Assembly: GCA_036245525.1 (NCBI GenBank)
Contig: BTPG01000004.1
Coordinates: 13,501,343 to 13,565,342 of the forward strand
Source: Semisulcospira habei
Taxonomy: Eukaryota > Mollusca > Gastropoda > Semisulcospiridae
Direction of reading: 5' to 3'
DNA length: 64,000 nucleotides
The position numbers and the translations under genes are program-made. Below, piece by piece: positions 36,853-47,697 of the stretch (position 1 is its first letter; each line of letters opens with the position of its first letter). Below the pieces are notes generated by a model, which searched no databases, was not told where the DNA came from, and saw only the letters and a list, made by a program, of their open reading frames with translations.

Positions 36853-37570
36853 TAACACGATCCAACTGCATGAGACATAGCTCCTCGTGAGTCCCGCAAC
36901 TGCATGAGACATAGCTCCTCATGAGTCCCGCAACTGCACGAGACATAGCTCCTCATGAGTCCCGCAACTGCACGAGACATAGCTCCTCATGAGTCCAGCA
37001 ACTGCACGAGACATAGCTCCTCATGAGTCCAGCAACTGCACGAGACATAGCTCATCATGAGCCCAGCAACTGCACGACATAGCTCCTCATGAGCCCAGCA
37101 ACTGCACGACATAGCTCCTCATGAGCCCAGCAACTGCACGAGACATAGCTCCTCATGAGCCCAGCAATTGCACGAGACATAGCTCCTCATGAGCCCAGCA
37201 ACTGCACGAGACATAGCTCCTCATGAGCCCAGCAACTGCACGAGACATAGCTCCTCGTGAGTCCCGCAACTGCACGAGACATAGCTCCTCATGAGTCCCG
37301 CAACTGCACGAGACATAGCTCCTCATGAGTCCAGCAACTGCACGAGACATAGCTCCTCATGAGTCCAGCAACTGCACGAGACATAGCTCCTCATGAGCCC
37401 AGCAACTGCACGACATAGCTCCTCATGAGCCCAGCAACTGCACGAGACATAGCTCCTCATGAGCCCAGCAACTGCACGAGACATAGCTCCTCATGAGCCC
37501 AGCAATTGCACGAGACATAGCTCCTCATGAGCACAGCAACTGCCCGAGACATAGCTCCTCATGAGCCCAG
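36853..37570. repeat. 34-bp minisatellite, left part, about 21 copies
   Basis: Units of 34 bp: CAGCAACTGCACGAGACATA, then GCTCCTCATGAGCC. Some units are 32 bp (ACGACATAG lacking GA). The first unit is preceded by AACACGATCCAACTGCATGA, which matches the inverted flank of the hairpin at 61290-61330. The array therefore seems to have grown from one arm of that element. It is interrupted at 37571 by an LTR retrotransposon and resumes at 45529. Confidence 0.92.
37566..37570. repeat. 5-bp target-site duplication, left (LTR element 1)
   Basis: CCCAG immediately before the left LTR, repeated at 45529-45533 after the right LTR. Removing the element and one copy restores a normal 34-bp unit (GAG-CCCAG-CAACTGC), which confirms the insertion site. 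Confidence 0.9.
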
Positions 37571-39353
37571 TGTCACGACACGCCTGACGGAGTCAGGGCG
37601 CCGTGGACAATATGAGTGCAGACACTCGAGAAAACCCACCCACTCTAAATAAATAACGCAACGCCAGTGATAAACAACAAACAAATCCTTTATTACCTAC
37701 CCTTACTCTAACTCCCACCCCGACCCACTAACGCCCCACACACTCACACATACCCACACATGCACTCATAACGTATTAACACTTAAAAAAGATTAACATA
37801 TAAAAAATGACTAACAAGTGAAAATGACTAACAGGTGAATATGACTAACAGGTGAATATGACTAACAGATGAAAATGACTAACATGTGAATATGACTAAC
37901 AGACGAAAATGACTAATATGTGAATATGACTAACAGACGAAAATGACTAATATGGCCAACGGCTATACAAGGCGGGTAACTTTGTCTCTGTACAGTGTCC
38001 TCTGTCCCACACTAGACAGGGTGGCTCATAACGTAAGAGTACTACCCCTACACCACAGAGCACCGTAGCCGCGCTTGCCCACGCACGCCTGTGACCGACG
38101 CTCAGAACGTAGAATCAGCCTGCTGTAGCCCAACGTGCTTGTCCAACAGGACCGGCTAGCGAAGGCGTTCCGACTCCCGATGATGCGTCACCGTTGGTCG
38201 TGGATGATGAGATCGAAGAACGAAATCTTCGAAGCCAATGATCGAAGCCAGTGCACTGGAAAAGGGCGCATTGTCAGTCAAAGTGCCAACACAGTTAATT
38301 CTGGCCTATTTGACACGCACCTACTCACAAACCACGTGAGTTGTGTCTCGTCTCACCCTAATACCTGCCTTGGCCATATTAAATATACAATCATGGATAT
38401 GAAAGCTTCCTATGTACATTCAACATTCACCAGGTCTGCACTATTCTATTACACTAGCATTAAGCTAGCACAACCACTTTTGTATAATAACATTGCCACT
38501 GCTAAAACCAACATTATCAAAATATCCAGATGTACATACAAAGATATAAAATAATCACCAGCAACCACCCAACGTGACAATCTTATTACATTACATCTAG
38601 GACTTAATACCAATATATTTGAAAGGATACCCACTTTAATTCATTTTACAACATGGCCCTTTAAATATACTCACTCGGCGACAGCCGAACATAAACTAAA
38701 TCCGACACCCACCACATTACAACCCAACCTAAAAAACACGGTTAAAGACTCAATTAAAACATCACTAAAAAACTAGACGAACATACCCTTCCGCACCTAT
38801 ATACACATTCACACACCCGAGAGCACAGCAGCTAACTGAGGAAAATGGCATGAATAATTTACCTGTCACTGGTGAGTCCTCCGGCAGGACGAGACAAAAC
38901 AAGACGAAGACGAACCGGAGGGGTCTTCTGGTGAGTAGCAGCCGTGGTCACAAGTCTCTCGGGACACCCACACCCAGGAACACTGGCCGTGGTCTTGCAG
39001 GGAGGGTAAAACAACCCTCACACAGCTTGTCAAGGGCTCCAAACGAGGCCGCACCCTGACCCAGACTCTCACTTCGCTGGCTAACTCCGCTGACTGACTA
39101 ATATCCTACTGCTACCTCGCAGGTTAACTTTGCTTCTGAACACTGTTCGGTTTAAAGCTACTTGGCTAAAGCGTGCAACCGCTGTAATCGCTCACTGTTA
39201 AGCTTGCTGCACGGGCTTTACGATTACGCTCACACTACGTTTATTAACTTCCCTAAACTAAGGCTATGTACAGAATTCGGCGATCTACATTTATTAACAG
39301 AAAAACGACTTGGCGAAAAAAATAAAACAACATGTCACATCCGTTACGTGACA
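37571..39353 (-). repeat. LTR of element 1 (3' LTR in element sense)
   Basis: 1783 bp bounded by TGTCAC and GTGACA, a six-base inverted terminus. It contains a short internal array of AATGACTAACA(G/T)(A/G)TGAA-like units at about 37800-37955. It differs from the other LTR by about five substitutions and one single-base indel (AGCCGAACAT against AGCCGACAT, near 38690). Confidence 0.93.
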
Positions 39354-42300
39354 TACCCCCCTCCCAGATCAAACACCCGGGTTTGATTACTATATGACTG
39401 TCCCAAGTAACACTTAGTAGGTCTGGCCGCCAACTGGACCTCTCTTAGCCTACCAAAGAGCTGGGCAATACACTGTAAGTGACGTTCTTTATTGGAGGAA
39501 GCAATCATGACGTCGTCCATGAAATTGCTAACTTCCGTCAATCGCAAAGGTTCTAGTAACCTCCTCATCATTCGGGAAAAGATTGCCCCTGCCGTCTTTA
39601 ACCCGAAAGGCATTACCCTCCACTGGAATTGTCCTGCCGGTGTGGTGAAAGCAGTTTTCGGTTTGTCGCTCTCTAACATGGGTACCTGCCAGTAGCCTTT
39701 AGCTAGGTCTAACTTACTCAAGTACTTAGCCTTGGACAGTAAGTAAAATAGGTACTCCACGTCAGGCATTGGCTTAGCATCGAACACGACCTTTTGATTC
39801 AGTTTCCTAAAATCTACACAAAACCTAACAGTGCCATCCTTCTTCTTCACCAAGACGATCAGTGAGTTGTATGGGGAATTGGCTCTCTCGATTACTCCCA
39901 TCTCTAGCATAGCATCCACTTCGGCTTTGACTCCCTCTAGCTGAGAATGAGGTAGAGGATATTGCTTCGTTCTCACCGGCACTTCATCAGTCAAGTGGAT
40001 TTCACACGCGTCTAGTGTCGTCCTCAACGGATAATCTGTCAAAATATCCTTAAACTGGACAGTCAGAGCTTGTATACTAGAATGGATTTCTGGACAGTTA
40101 GGATCAAGATGGACGTCGGAGGGTCCTTCAGACACTACCAAAGGAATGGTGGGTACTTCCTTTACCACCATGAATGCCTCTCCCCCCTCATCTTCGTCCT
40201 CCTCATCTACCACTACTGTAGCTACTGACACTCGTTCTTGGAACTTTTTCAACAGATTTGCATGGTACAGTTTATTTTTACTGCCCACCCGTACCCTGTA
40301 GTCACACTCTCCGACTCTCTCTAGAACTTCGAATGGTCCCTGCCAAGCCATCTCCAGCTTGTTGTGTTTAACTGGAAGTAACAACAAAGCCTTGTCTCCT
40401 GCATTAAAACTGCGTGGTTTGGCTCTGCGGTCAAAGTGCTGTTTCTGCTTTTTCGAAGCTAGCTTCAAATTCTGTTGCGCTAACCTGCAAGTCTCTTCAA
40501 TGCGATTCCGTAAATCTACCACGTACTGGCTTGCATCTCTCACCTCTTCTCCCATCTGCTCTTTCGTCCACAGATCCCGTAGAAATGACATGGGCCCCCT
40601 TACAGTCTTGCCGTACAATAACTCGAACGGCGCGAACCCCGTCGATTCCTGAGGAACCTCCCTGTACGCAAACAGCAATGAGGGAATGTATCTGTCCCAA
40701 CATCGAGGTTGCTCGCTAGCTAACTTCTTCAACATGGACACCAAGGTACCGTTGAAACGTTCGACTAGGCCATTTGCCTGCGGATGGTAAGGAGTAGTAC
40801 ACTTGCCTTGGATGTACAGCAAACGGTTGACTTCAGACATCACTTGTGAAGTGAACTGGGACCCTTGGTCGGTGAGCACCTCCCTCGGAATTCCCACCCT
40901 AGACCAGATTTCTAACAATGCCTCAGCGACCCTTTCTGCTTCGACCCCCTTTAAAGGTACTGCCTCGGGGTATCGAGTGGCGTAATCGACGGTCACGAGA
41001 ATGAACCGGTTTCCTCTGTCGGAAGCTGGAGCAATAGGCCCCACAATGTCTACCGCTACTCTCTGAAATGGTTCTTCTACTAGCGGAAGCTGTTGCATAG
41101 GAACCCGTGGTACTCTCCCTCTTGGTACTACTTTCTGACATTGTTCGCACGACTCACAGTACCTGCGAACTTGAGCACACAGCCCCGGCCAATAGAAAGT
41201 ACCCCAAATGCGTTCCCGGGTTCTCTTGCCTCCCAAATGCCCCCCCATCGGTGGGTCGTGCGCTAAACGCATTACAGTCTCCCTCAAAGGCTTCGGGACG
41301 ACTAACTGGGACGTTTGGCTGCCTCCTTTGCTATAGACCCGATACAGAATTCCCTTCCTCCTGCAAAATTCTATCAGACTTTTCCCTGACGGAATTGCTC
41401 GGCCCTCTTCGGCCAACTTCCTAGCGCGAGCTAGAGTTTCGTCCTGGTTTTGCCACTCTATCAGCTGGGCAGGAGTCACATTGAGATCGGCCTGCTTAAC
41501 GACTTTCAGCGCGCTCTCTCCTCCCTTTTCCCTCTGAATCTGAGCTCGAGTTTGGACTGCTGCTGCCATAGCACACTCACTGGCATCAATGGATACGGGA
41601 CTCAGTTTCCCATCTGAAAAAGTCACCCAGTTCCCTAGGATTACGTCCGGTCCCATGCGCTCCATTACGATAAGCTCGATCGTCCCTCGCACGAATGGGG
41701 AATCGATTTCAACCCATGCAGTCGGATACTTATCGGACTTAGTATGGTCGACGGGATTGACGTCTATGAACCGACCTGTAAGATCCCTGGGTTCTATCCA
41801 CTTGGCGGCGATCGCACTCATATCCGCGCCGGTATCACGCATGATACGAACTTCCTTTCCCTTGGCTAATCCCTTACTCCACGGGTCGTAGGGCCGGATC
41901 GTCCGCATCCCTACGGTCACGGGCTCTGTCATTACGGCTACTGTCTCAGGAGCAATGGTGACTTGGTTAACTGACGCCTTACTCTGACAGTTCCTTGCTA
42001 AGTGCCCTGGTTTATTACACTTGAAACACAGCCGTTCCCCAGTCCCCCTGCCTGAACTAGCTGGTTCTGCCCTATGTTCTGCTTTGGTCTCAGGGGGTTT
42101 ATTCGACCCTTTGTCCTTCTTGAACGGCGGACGAATCGGCCCCCCACCCAATGGACGCGAGACTGCCCGTTTGGTGTCGATATGGAGCTGCGCTAGCTCC
42201 GCGGCCTCTTCACCATTCCTAGGACGTTTTTCCCTAACGAACATTTCCAGGTCTGCATTCATAATAGCATAAAGTTGCTCAGACAGAAACATGTCTAGCA

Positions 42301-43552
42301 CTTGTTCTACGTCCTCTATGTTCTTATGGGCTAAAGTGAACCAACGCTTGACTGAGGTCTTCAACCTAACGAACAACTGTGGAAACGTTTCGAGACTCTC
42401 CTTTTTGGCTTCGCGAAACTGGCGCCTGTAATATTCAGCGTCACGCCTGAATCTTCTCAATAAGGTCTCCCTCACCACCTCAAAATCTTTCCCTTGCTCT
42501 ACCGTCAGCCTAAGGTATGCATCACGGGCCTCCCCCTGCAATAGAGGTGCTAACCTTATCCCCCATACCTCTTTCGGCCACCCCTGGGTTTCGGCTACTC
42601 TCTCAAAGAGCTGAAGGTAAGATTCCACATCTTCCTTATCCTCTAACGGACGCATCTTGAGCGAGTAATGCTGACTAGACTCCGTAACTGACTTCTTTTC
42701 CGATGCTGCTAACTGTAATCTAAGCCGCGTCTCGGCCGCGACGAGCTCTTCTTTCCGTGCTTGTTCCGCGGCGGCTAGCTCCTCTCTCCGTGCTTGTTCC
42801 GCGGCAGCTAGCTTACGTTCGGTCAATGCTAAGTCATCCCGCCTAGCTTGCTCTGCGGCCTCACGGTCCATCTGGAGCCGTCTCTCGGCTGCCTCGCGGT
42901 CCATCTGGAGCCGTCTCTCGGCTGCCTCGCGGTCCATCTGACGCTGCTTCTCTACTGCCTCGCGGTCCATCTGGAGCCGTCTCTCTACCGCCTCACGGTC
43001 CATCTGGAGCTGCCTCTCTAACGCCCTACGCTCTAGGTCACGTTCCCGTTTTTCTTCCTCTCTCCTAACTTCGGACAGGATGAACTGGGTTAGAGCTCCC
43101 CCACTAAGTCCTAGGCCCTCTCCTAGCACTTTATACTGCTCATATGGGTTTACCATCACCCCTAACCCCTCTTTACTTTCCTGATCCCTACTGGGTGTCA
43201 GTCCTGCTGCAGTGAGAGTACGGGTAAGGGTACTCACCACCGTTTCCTTCCGAGAGGGAGTGGCCAAAGTGGCTCCTCTCTCTCCTGGACCCTCATCCCC
43301 TGCACCACCCCCCTCGGACTCAGGGTCGTGCCCCGACGTGGCACGGGTGGCCCTGGTATCCCGTTTAGGGGGCATCCTGGTGTGGGTGTCACGGAGGCAG
43401 CGACGACAACTGCTCCCCAGCAGGACCCCTGACAAAGAAAAAACAAAACAAATAAATACACCGAATACAAACAACGAATAAGGACTAGACGGTGACAAGA
43501 GCCGAAGGGTCCTCACCACTCGGTACCTGAGTAATGAGAGGCAACCACTCAT
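39344..43552 (-). CDS. gag-pol: Gag-protease-integrase-RT polyprotein lacking RNase H
   Basis: 1402 codons on the minus strand. The likely start is Met60 (MPPKRDTRAT), since residues 1-59 look like untranslated leader. Coiled coil about 160-285 with repeated MDREA(V/A)E(R/K) units; gag/capsid about 295-460; CCHC knuckle C509, C512, H517, C522; protease DTGA at 573-576; integrase zinc ligands H765, H772, C802, C805; integrase DDE D835, D895, E931 with DD35E spacing; a GPY/F-like module about 1050-1105; RT about 1170-1385 with LDLAKGYWQV (D1282) and FMDD at 1344-1347. After PTKCYLGQS (about 1387) homology stops, and 15 unrelated residues lead into the LTR. The thumb end and all of RNase H are absent. 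In this family the polyprotein is cut by its own protease inside the particle. Confidence 0.9.
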   Translation of the reverse strand: MSGCLSLLRYRVVRTLRLLSPSSPYSLFVFGVFICFVFSLSGVLLGSSCRRCLRDTHTRMPPKRDTRATRATSGHDPESEGGGAGDEGPGERGATLATPSRKETVVSTLTRTLTAAGLTPSRDQESKEGLGVMVNPYEQYKVLGEGLGLSGGALTQFILSEVRREEEKRERDLERRALERQLQMDREAVERRLQMDREAVEKQRQMDREAAERRLQMDREAAERRLQMDREAAEQARRDDLALTERKLAAAEQARREELAAAEQARKEELVAAETRLRLQLAASEKKSVTESSQHYSLKMRPLEDKEDVESYLQLFERVAETQGWPKEVWGIRLAPLLQGEARDAYLRLTVEQGKDFEVVRETLLRRFRRDAEYYRRQFREAKKESLETFPQLFVRLKTSVKRWFTLAHKNIEDVEQVLDMFLSEQLYAIMNADLEMFVREKRPRNGEEAAELAQLHIDTKRAVSRPLGGGPIRPPFKKDKGSNKPPETKAEHRAEPASSGRGTGERLCFKCNKPGHLARNCQSKASVNQVTIAPETVAVMTEPVTVGMRTIRPYDPWSKGLAKGKEVRIMRDTGADMSAIAAKWIEPRDLTGRFIDVNPVDHTKSDKYPTAWVEIDSPFVRGTIELIVMERMGPDVILGNWVTFSDGKLSPVSIDASECAMAAAVQTRAQIQREKGGESALKVVKQADLNVTPAQLIEWQNQDETLARARKLAEEGRAIPSGKSLIEFCRRKGILYRVYSKGGSQTSQLVVPKPLRETVMRLAHDPPMGGHLGGKRTRERIWGTFYWPGLCAQVRRYCESCEQCQKVVPRGRVPRVPMQQLPLVEEPFQRVAVDIVGPIAPASDRGNRFILVTVDYATRYPEAVPLKGVEAERVAEALLEIWSRVGIPREVLTDQGSQFTSQVMSEVNRLLYIQGKCTTPYHPQANGLVERFNGTLVSMLKKLASEQPRCWDRYIPSLLFAYREVPQESTGFAPFELLYGKTVRGPMSFLRDLWTKEQMGEEVRDASQYVVDLRNRIEETCRLAQQNLKLASKKQKQHFDRRAKPRSFNAGDKALLLLPVKHNKLEMAWQGPFEVLERVGECDYRVRVGSKNKLYHANLLKKFQERVSVATVVVDEEDEDEGGEAFMVVKEVPTIPLVVSEGPSDVHLDPNCPEIHSSIQALTVQFKDILTDYPLRTTLDACEIHLTDEVPVRTKQYPLPHSQLEGVKAEVDAMLEMGVIERANSPYNSLIVLVKKKDGTVRFCVDFRKLNQKVVFDAKPMPDVEYLFYLLSKAKYLSKLDLAKGYWQVPMLESDKPKTAFTTPAGQFQWRVMPFGLKTAGAIFSRMMRRLLEPLRLTEVSNFMDDVMIASSNKERHLQCIAQLFGRLREVQLAARPTKCYLGQSYSNQTRVFDLGGGYVT
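39354..39371 (-). promoter_or_regulatory. Polypurine tract of element 1
   Basis: In element sense GATCTGGGAGGGGGTA directly precedes the 3' LTR start TGTCACG. A G-rich tract here is where plus-strand DNA synthesis is primed in LTR elements. That it survives next to the lost RNase H region shows the deletion stopped short of it. Confidence 0.75.
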
Positions 43553-43724
43553 GCCACCCCTCGTCTATGCGCACTGCACTCTCTGGCCGTGGCCCCCTGG
43601 CGCAATACGCCCCCACTCCCGCCAACCGCCCGCTAAATCTTACTCGTACCACAACACGAACACACGGTCACTGGCGCACAAAAATACCCTAATCTACCTA
43701 ACCTGTTACCTCCCCCTAATCCTT

Positions 43725-43742
43725 ATCCCACCGCTGCCACCA
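43725..43742 (-). promoter_or_regulatory. Candidate primer-binding site of element 1
   Basis: In element sense the 5' LTR ends CGTGTCGTGACA, followed by TATT and then TGGTGGCAGCGGTGGGAT. A TGG start a few bases inside the LTR fits a tRNA 3' CCA end. I cannot name the tRNA with confidence. It differs from the proline-type site of element 2. Confidence 0.55.
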
Positions 43743-43746
43743 AATA

Positions 43747-45528
43747 TGTCACGACACGCCTGACGGAGTCAGGGCGCCGTGGACAATATGAGTGCAGACA
43801 CTCGAGAAAACCCACCCACTCTAAATAAATAACGCAACGCCAGTGATAAACAACAAACAAATCCTTTATTACCTACCCTTACTCTAACTCCCACCCCGAC
43901 CCACTAACGCCCCACACACTCACACATACCCACACATGCACTCATAACGTATTAACACTTAAAAAAGATTAACATATAAAAAATGACTAACAAGTGAAAA
44001 TGACTAACAGGTGAATATGACTAACAGGTGAATATGACTAACAGATGAAAATGACTAACATGTGAATATGACTAACAGACGAAAATGACTAATATGTGAA
44101 TATGACTAACAGACGAAAATGACTAATATGGCCAACGGCTATACAAGGCGGGTAACTTTGTCTCTGTACAGTGTCCTCTGTCCCACACTAGACAGGGTGG
44201 CTCATAACGTAAGAGTACTACCCCTACACCACAGAGCACCGTAGCCGCGCTTGCCCACGCACGCCTGTGACCGACGCTCAGAACGTAGAATCAGCCTGCT
44301 GTAGCCCAACGTGCTTGTCCAACAGGACCGGCTAGCGAAGGCGTTCCGACTCCCGATGATGCGTCACCGTTGGTCGTGGATGATGAGATCGAAGAACGAA
44401 ATCTTCGAAGCCAATGATCGAAGCCAGTGCACTGGAAAAGGGCGCATTGTCAGTCAAAGTGCCAACACAGTTAATTCTGGCCTATTTGACACGCACCTAC
44501 TCACAAACCACGTGAGTTGTGTCTCGTCTCACCCTAATACCTGCCTTGGCCATATTAAATATACAATCATGGATATGAAAGCTTCCTATATACATTCAAC
44601 ATTCACCAGGTCTGCACTATTCTATTACACTAGCATTAAGCTAGCACAACCACTTTTGTATAATAACATTGCCACTGCTAAAACCAACATTATCAAAATA
44701 TCCAGATGTACATACAAAGATATAAAATAATCACCAGCAACCACCCAACGTGACAATCTTATTACATTACATATAGGACTTAATACCAATATATTTGAAA
44801 GGATACCCACTTTAATTCACTTTACAACATGGCCCTTTAAATATACTCACTCGGCGACAGCCGACATAAACTAAATCCGACACCCACCACATTACAACCC
44901 AACCTAAAAAACACGGTTAAAGACTCAATTAAAACATCACTAAAAAACTAGACGAACATACCCTTCCGCACCTATATACACATTCACACACCCGAGAGCA
45001 CAGCAGCTAACTGAGGAAAATGGCATGAATAATTTACCTGTCACTGGTGAGTCCTCCGGCAGGACGAGACAAAACAAGACGAAGACGAACCGGAGGGGTC
45101 TTCTGGTGAGTAGCAGCCGTGGTCACAAGTCTCTCGGAACACCCACACCCAGGAACACTGGCCGTGGTCTTGCAGGGAGGGTAAAACAACCCTCACACAG
45201 CTTGTCAAGGGCTCCAAACGAGGCCGCACCCTGACCCAGACTCTCACTTCGCTGGCTAACTCCGCTGACTGACTAATATCCTACTGCTACCTCGCAGGTT
45301 AACTTTGCTTCTGAACACTGTTCGGTTTAAAGCTACTTGGCTAAAGCGTGCAACCGCTGTAATCGCTCACTGTTAAGCATGCTGCACGGGCTTTACGATT
45401 ACGCTCACACTACGTTTATTAACTTCCCTAAACTAAGGCTATGTACAGAATTCGGCGATCTACATTTATTAACAGAAAAACGACTTGGCGAAAAAAATAA
45501 AACAACATGTCACATCCGTTACGTGACA
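43747..45528 (-). repeat. LTR of element 1 (5' LTR in element sense)
   Basis: 1782 bp, TGTCAC to GTGACA, nearly identical to 37571-39353. Read on the minus strand it would carry the promoter, but I cannot point to a defined core promoter. Confidence 0.93.
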
Positions 45529-46365
45529 CCCAGCAACTGCACGAGACATAACTCCTCATGAGCCCAGCATCTGCATGAGACATAGCTCCTCGTGAGTCCA
45601 GCAATTGCACGAGACATAGCTCCTCATGAGTCCCGCAACTGCATGAGACATAGCTCCTCATGAGCCCAGCAACTGCATGAGACATAGCTCCTCATGAGCC
45701 CAGCATCTGCATGAGACATAGCTCCTCATGAGCCCAGCAACTACACGAGACATAGCTCCTCATGAGTCCAGCAACTGCACGAGACATAGCTCCTCATGAG
45801 CCCAGCAACTGCACGAGACATAGCTCCTCATGAGCCCAGCAACTGCACGAGACATAGCTCCTCATGAGCCCAGCAACTGCATGTGACATAGCTCCTCATG
45901 AGCCCAGCAATTGCACGAGACATAGCTCCTCATGAGCCCAGCAACTGCACGAGACATAGCTCCTCATGAGCCCAGCAACTGCACGAGACATAGCTCCTCA
46001 TGAGCCCAGCAACTGCACGAGACATAGCTCCTCATGAGCCCAGCAATTGCACGAGACATAGCTCCTCATGAGCCCAGCAACTGCACGAGACATAGCTCCT
46101 CATGAGCCCAGCAACTGCACGAGACATAGCTCCTCATGAGCCCAGCAACTGCATGTGACATAGCTCCTCATGAGCCCAGCAATTGCACGAGACATAGCTG
46201 CTCATGAGCCCAGCAACTGCACGAGACATAGCTCCTCATGAGCCCAGCAACTGCATGAGACATAGCTCCTCATGAGCCCAGCAACTGCATGAGACATAGC
46301 TCCTCATGAGCCCAGAAACTGCACGAGACCTAGCTCCTCATAAGCCCAGCAACTGCAGTGGCTCA
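45529..46365. repeat. 34-bp minisatellite, right part, about 24 copies
   Basis: Continuation of 36853-37570 in the same orientation, starting with the second CCCAG of the target duplication. Units vary at a few positions (CATCTGCATGAG, AACTGCATGTGAC), and a five-unit block appears duplicated around 45840-46190. Confidence 0.92.
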
Positions 46366-46483
46366 GTACAACATACATGTATGCCTCGTGCCGACATTAC
46401 TTTGCACCCATGTTTCCAGGACAGCTCGGGTTATGGTGCTGAATTTACAAACATTTTAGAAACCGGCAAAACACCCAGCTGAA

Positions 46484-46680
46484 TAAAGTAGCCCCAGTAT
46501 GGGTGTTTACACTGTGATGCTGATGCCACTGTTGTAGATGATCTCAATTATGTGTGATTTTCAACACTGGTTATCAGTGTTTGTATAAAGTATCCACAGT
46601 ATGGTGATGTGATGCTGATGCCACTGTTGGAGATGATGTAAATTATGTGTGATTTTCATACACTAATTACCAGTGTTGGT
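46484..46680. repeat. About 102-bp tandem duplication
   Basis: Two copies starting TAAAGTAGCCCCAGTATGG at 46484 and TAAAGTATCCACAGTATGG at 46586. Both share GTGATGCTGATGCCACTGTT and AATTATGTGTGATTTTCA. They are diverged by roughly 15-20 per cent by eye. Confidence 0.75.
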
Positions 46681-46689
46681 GCAACTTGT

Positions 46690-47220
46690 ACAGCTTTGCC
46701 AAGGACCGGGAAGTAACTAGCAACACTTTCAGTATTTCATCTTGAAAACAAGATGGGATGAACCATAACCCACAAAGTCCTTCTGCGTGAGAGTTGTCCT
46801 CGCTGTCAAAGGTCTCTACCTATTGTCTACCTGATTCTGATGTTAAAATACATCCGCGTCAGTCAGCTCTATAAGGGGCGCAGTGTATACGCGTCACTGG
46901 TTGTCAAAAGTCAATTTTATGACGTATTTTTTGTTTATGTAATTTTATGTTACGTGATATGAGTTTTACTTTCTTTTCAAGGCTTGTGAAAATGGTGACA
47001 AAACTAGAATTTTCCGGTCCAATTTCAGTCTTGCTCTAATGTGTGTGAAATCAGGTTGACTTTACCTAGCTACATGCTATACTAAGTACACCTGCATGCT
47101 CTTCTGAAAGCGCGTCGATGTGTGTGTGCGTGTTGGTGCGTGCGTGTGCGCGCTCCAAACATCTTCATATCATATGAGGATCTATGCCTCTTGGGGATCT
47201 ATGCCTCTTGGAGATGCGCC
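46690..47220. other. No gene recognised; half-hairpin relic at 47160-47215
   Basis: No ORF. At about 47163-47210 ATGAGGATCTATGCCTCTTG is followed by GGGATCTATGCCTCTTGG, a duplicated right half of the palindromic family. Confidence 0.5.
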
Positions 47221-47227
47221 CATGTGT

Positions 47228-47440
47228 GTGAGAGAGAGAGAGAGAGAACAATGAACAATGAATAATGAACAATAAACTTTAATTTTACAACGGTAGAAGG
47301 ATTTGGTTACAGACCAATTTTCAAACGTGCCGTTGCTACAAACTACTAATCAACAGTATCATAAACAAAACAATGGTCTAATGCATAACTAAGTTAGACA
47401 CCGATACACCACCACGCATGTTCACACACAAACAAACAAA

Positions 47441-47499
<59 letters not shown>

Positions 47500-47520
47500 A
47501 TACACATTCCTCTAAGGAAT
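47228..47520 (-). mobile_element. LINE-Y-like 3' end, third copy
   Basis: Minus-strand sense: a (CA)n-containing UTR at 47445-47495, then the AGCAACGGCACG stem half, a loop, TTCTACCGTTGTA, AAAGTTTATTGTTCATTATT and a short (TC)n tail at 47230-47246. Layout is the same as 26685-27050 and 24251-24345. No RT part is attached. Confidence 0.6.
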
Positions 47521-47612
47521 TGGTCAGAGTAACAATATATAACTTATATATGGTACATACTGTCACAGCTCACATGCCTGACGGTATACAATGGGATGCC
47601 AATACAGTATAT

Positions 47613-47692
47613 GTCTGTCTGTCTGTATGTATGTCTCTCTGTCTGTCTCTCTGTCTGTCCCTCTGTCTGTCTCTCTGTCTGTCTGTCTGTCT
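47613..47692. repeat. (GTCT)n microsatellite
   Basis: Imperfect GTCTGTCT/CTCT repeats that lead directly into the ORF1-like sequence at 47698. Confidence 0.85.
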
Positions 47693-47697
47693 CTATT

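Larger units (their letters stand above)
37571..45528 (-). mobile_element. Gmr1-type Ty3/Gypsy LTR retrotransposon 1, young
   Basis: About 7.96 kb with two LTRs of about 1.78 kb, a CCCAG duplication, and one long minus-strand ORF. Domain order is gag, CCHC, protease, integrase, RT. Integrase before RT is the hallmark of the Gmr1 group of Ty3/Gypsy elements and differs from the element at 17-21.5 kb. I count about six differences between the LTRs, so the insertion is recent. Despite its youth the RNase H part of pol is missing. It sits within a 34-bp minisatellite. Confidence 0.92.

Noticed and set aside
42720..43060. Arg/Glu-rich repeats in element 1 as a separate gene
   Set aside because: They are in frame with gag and form its coiled coil, parallel to the QADREERCRQE repeats of element 2.
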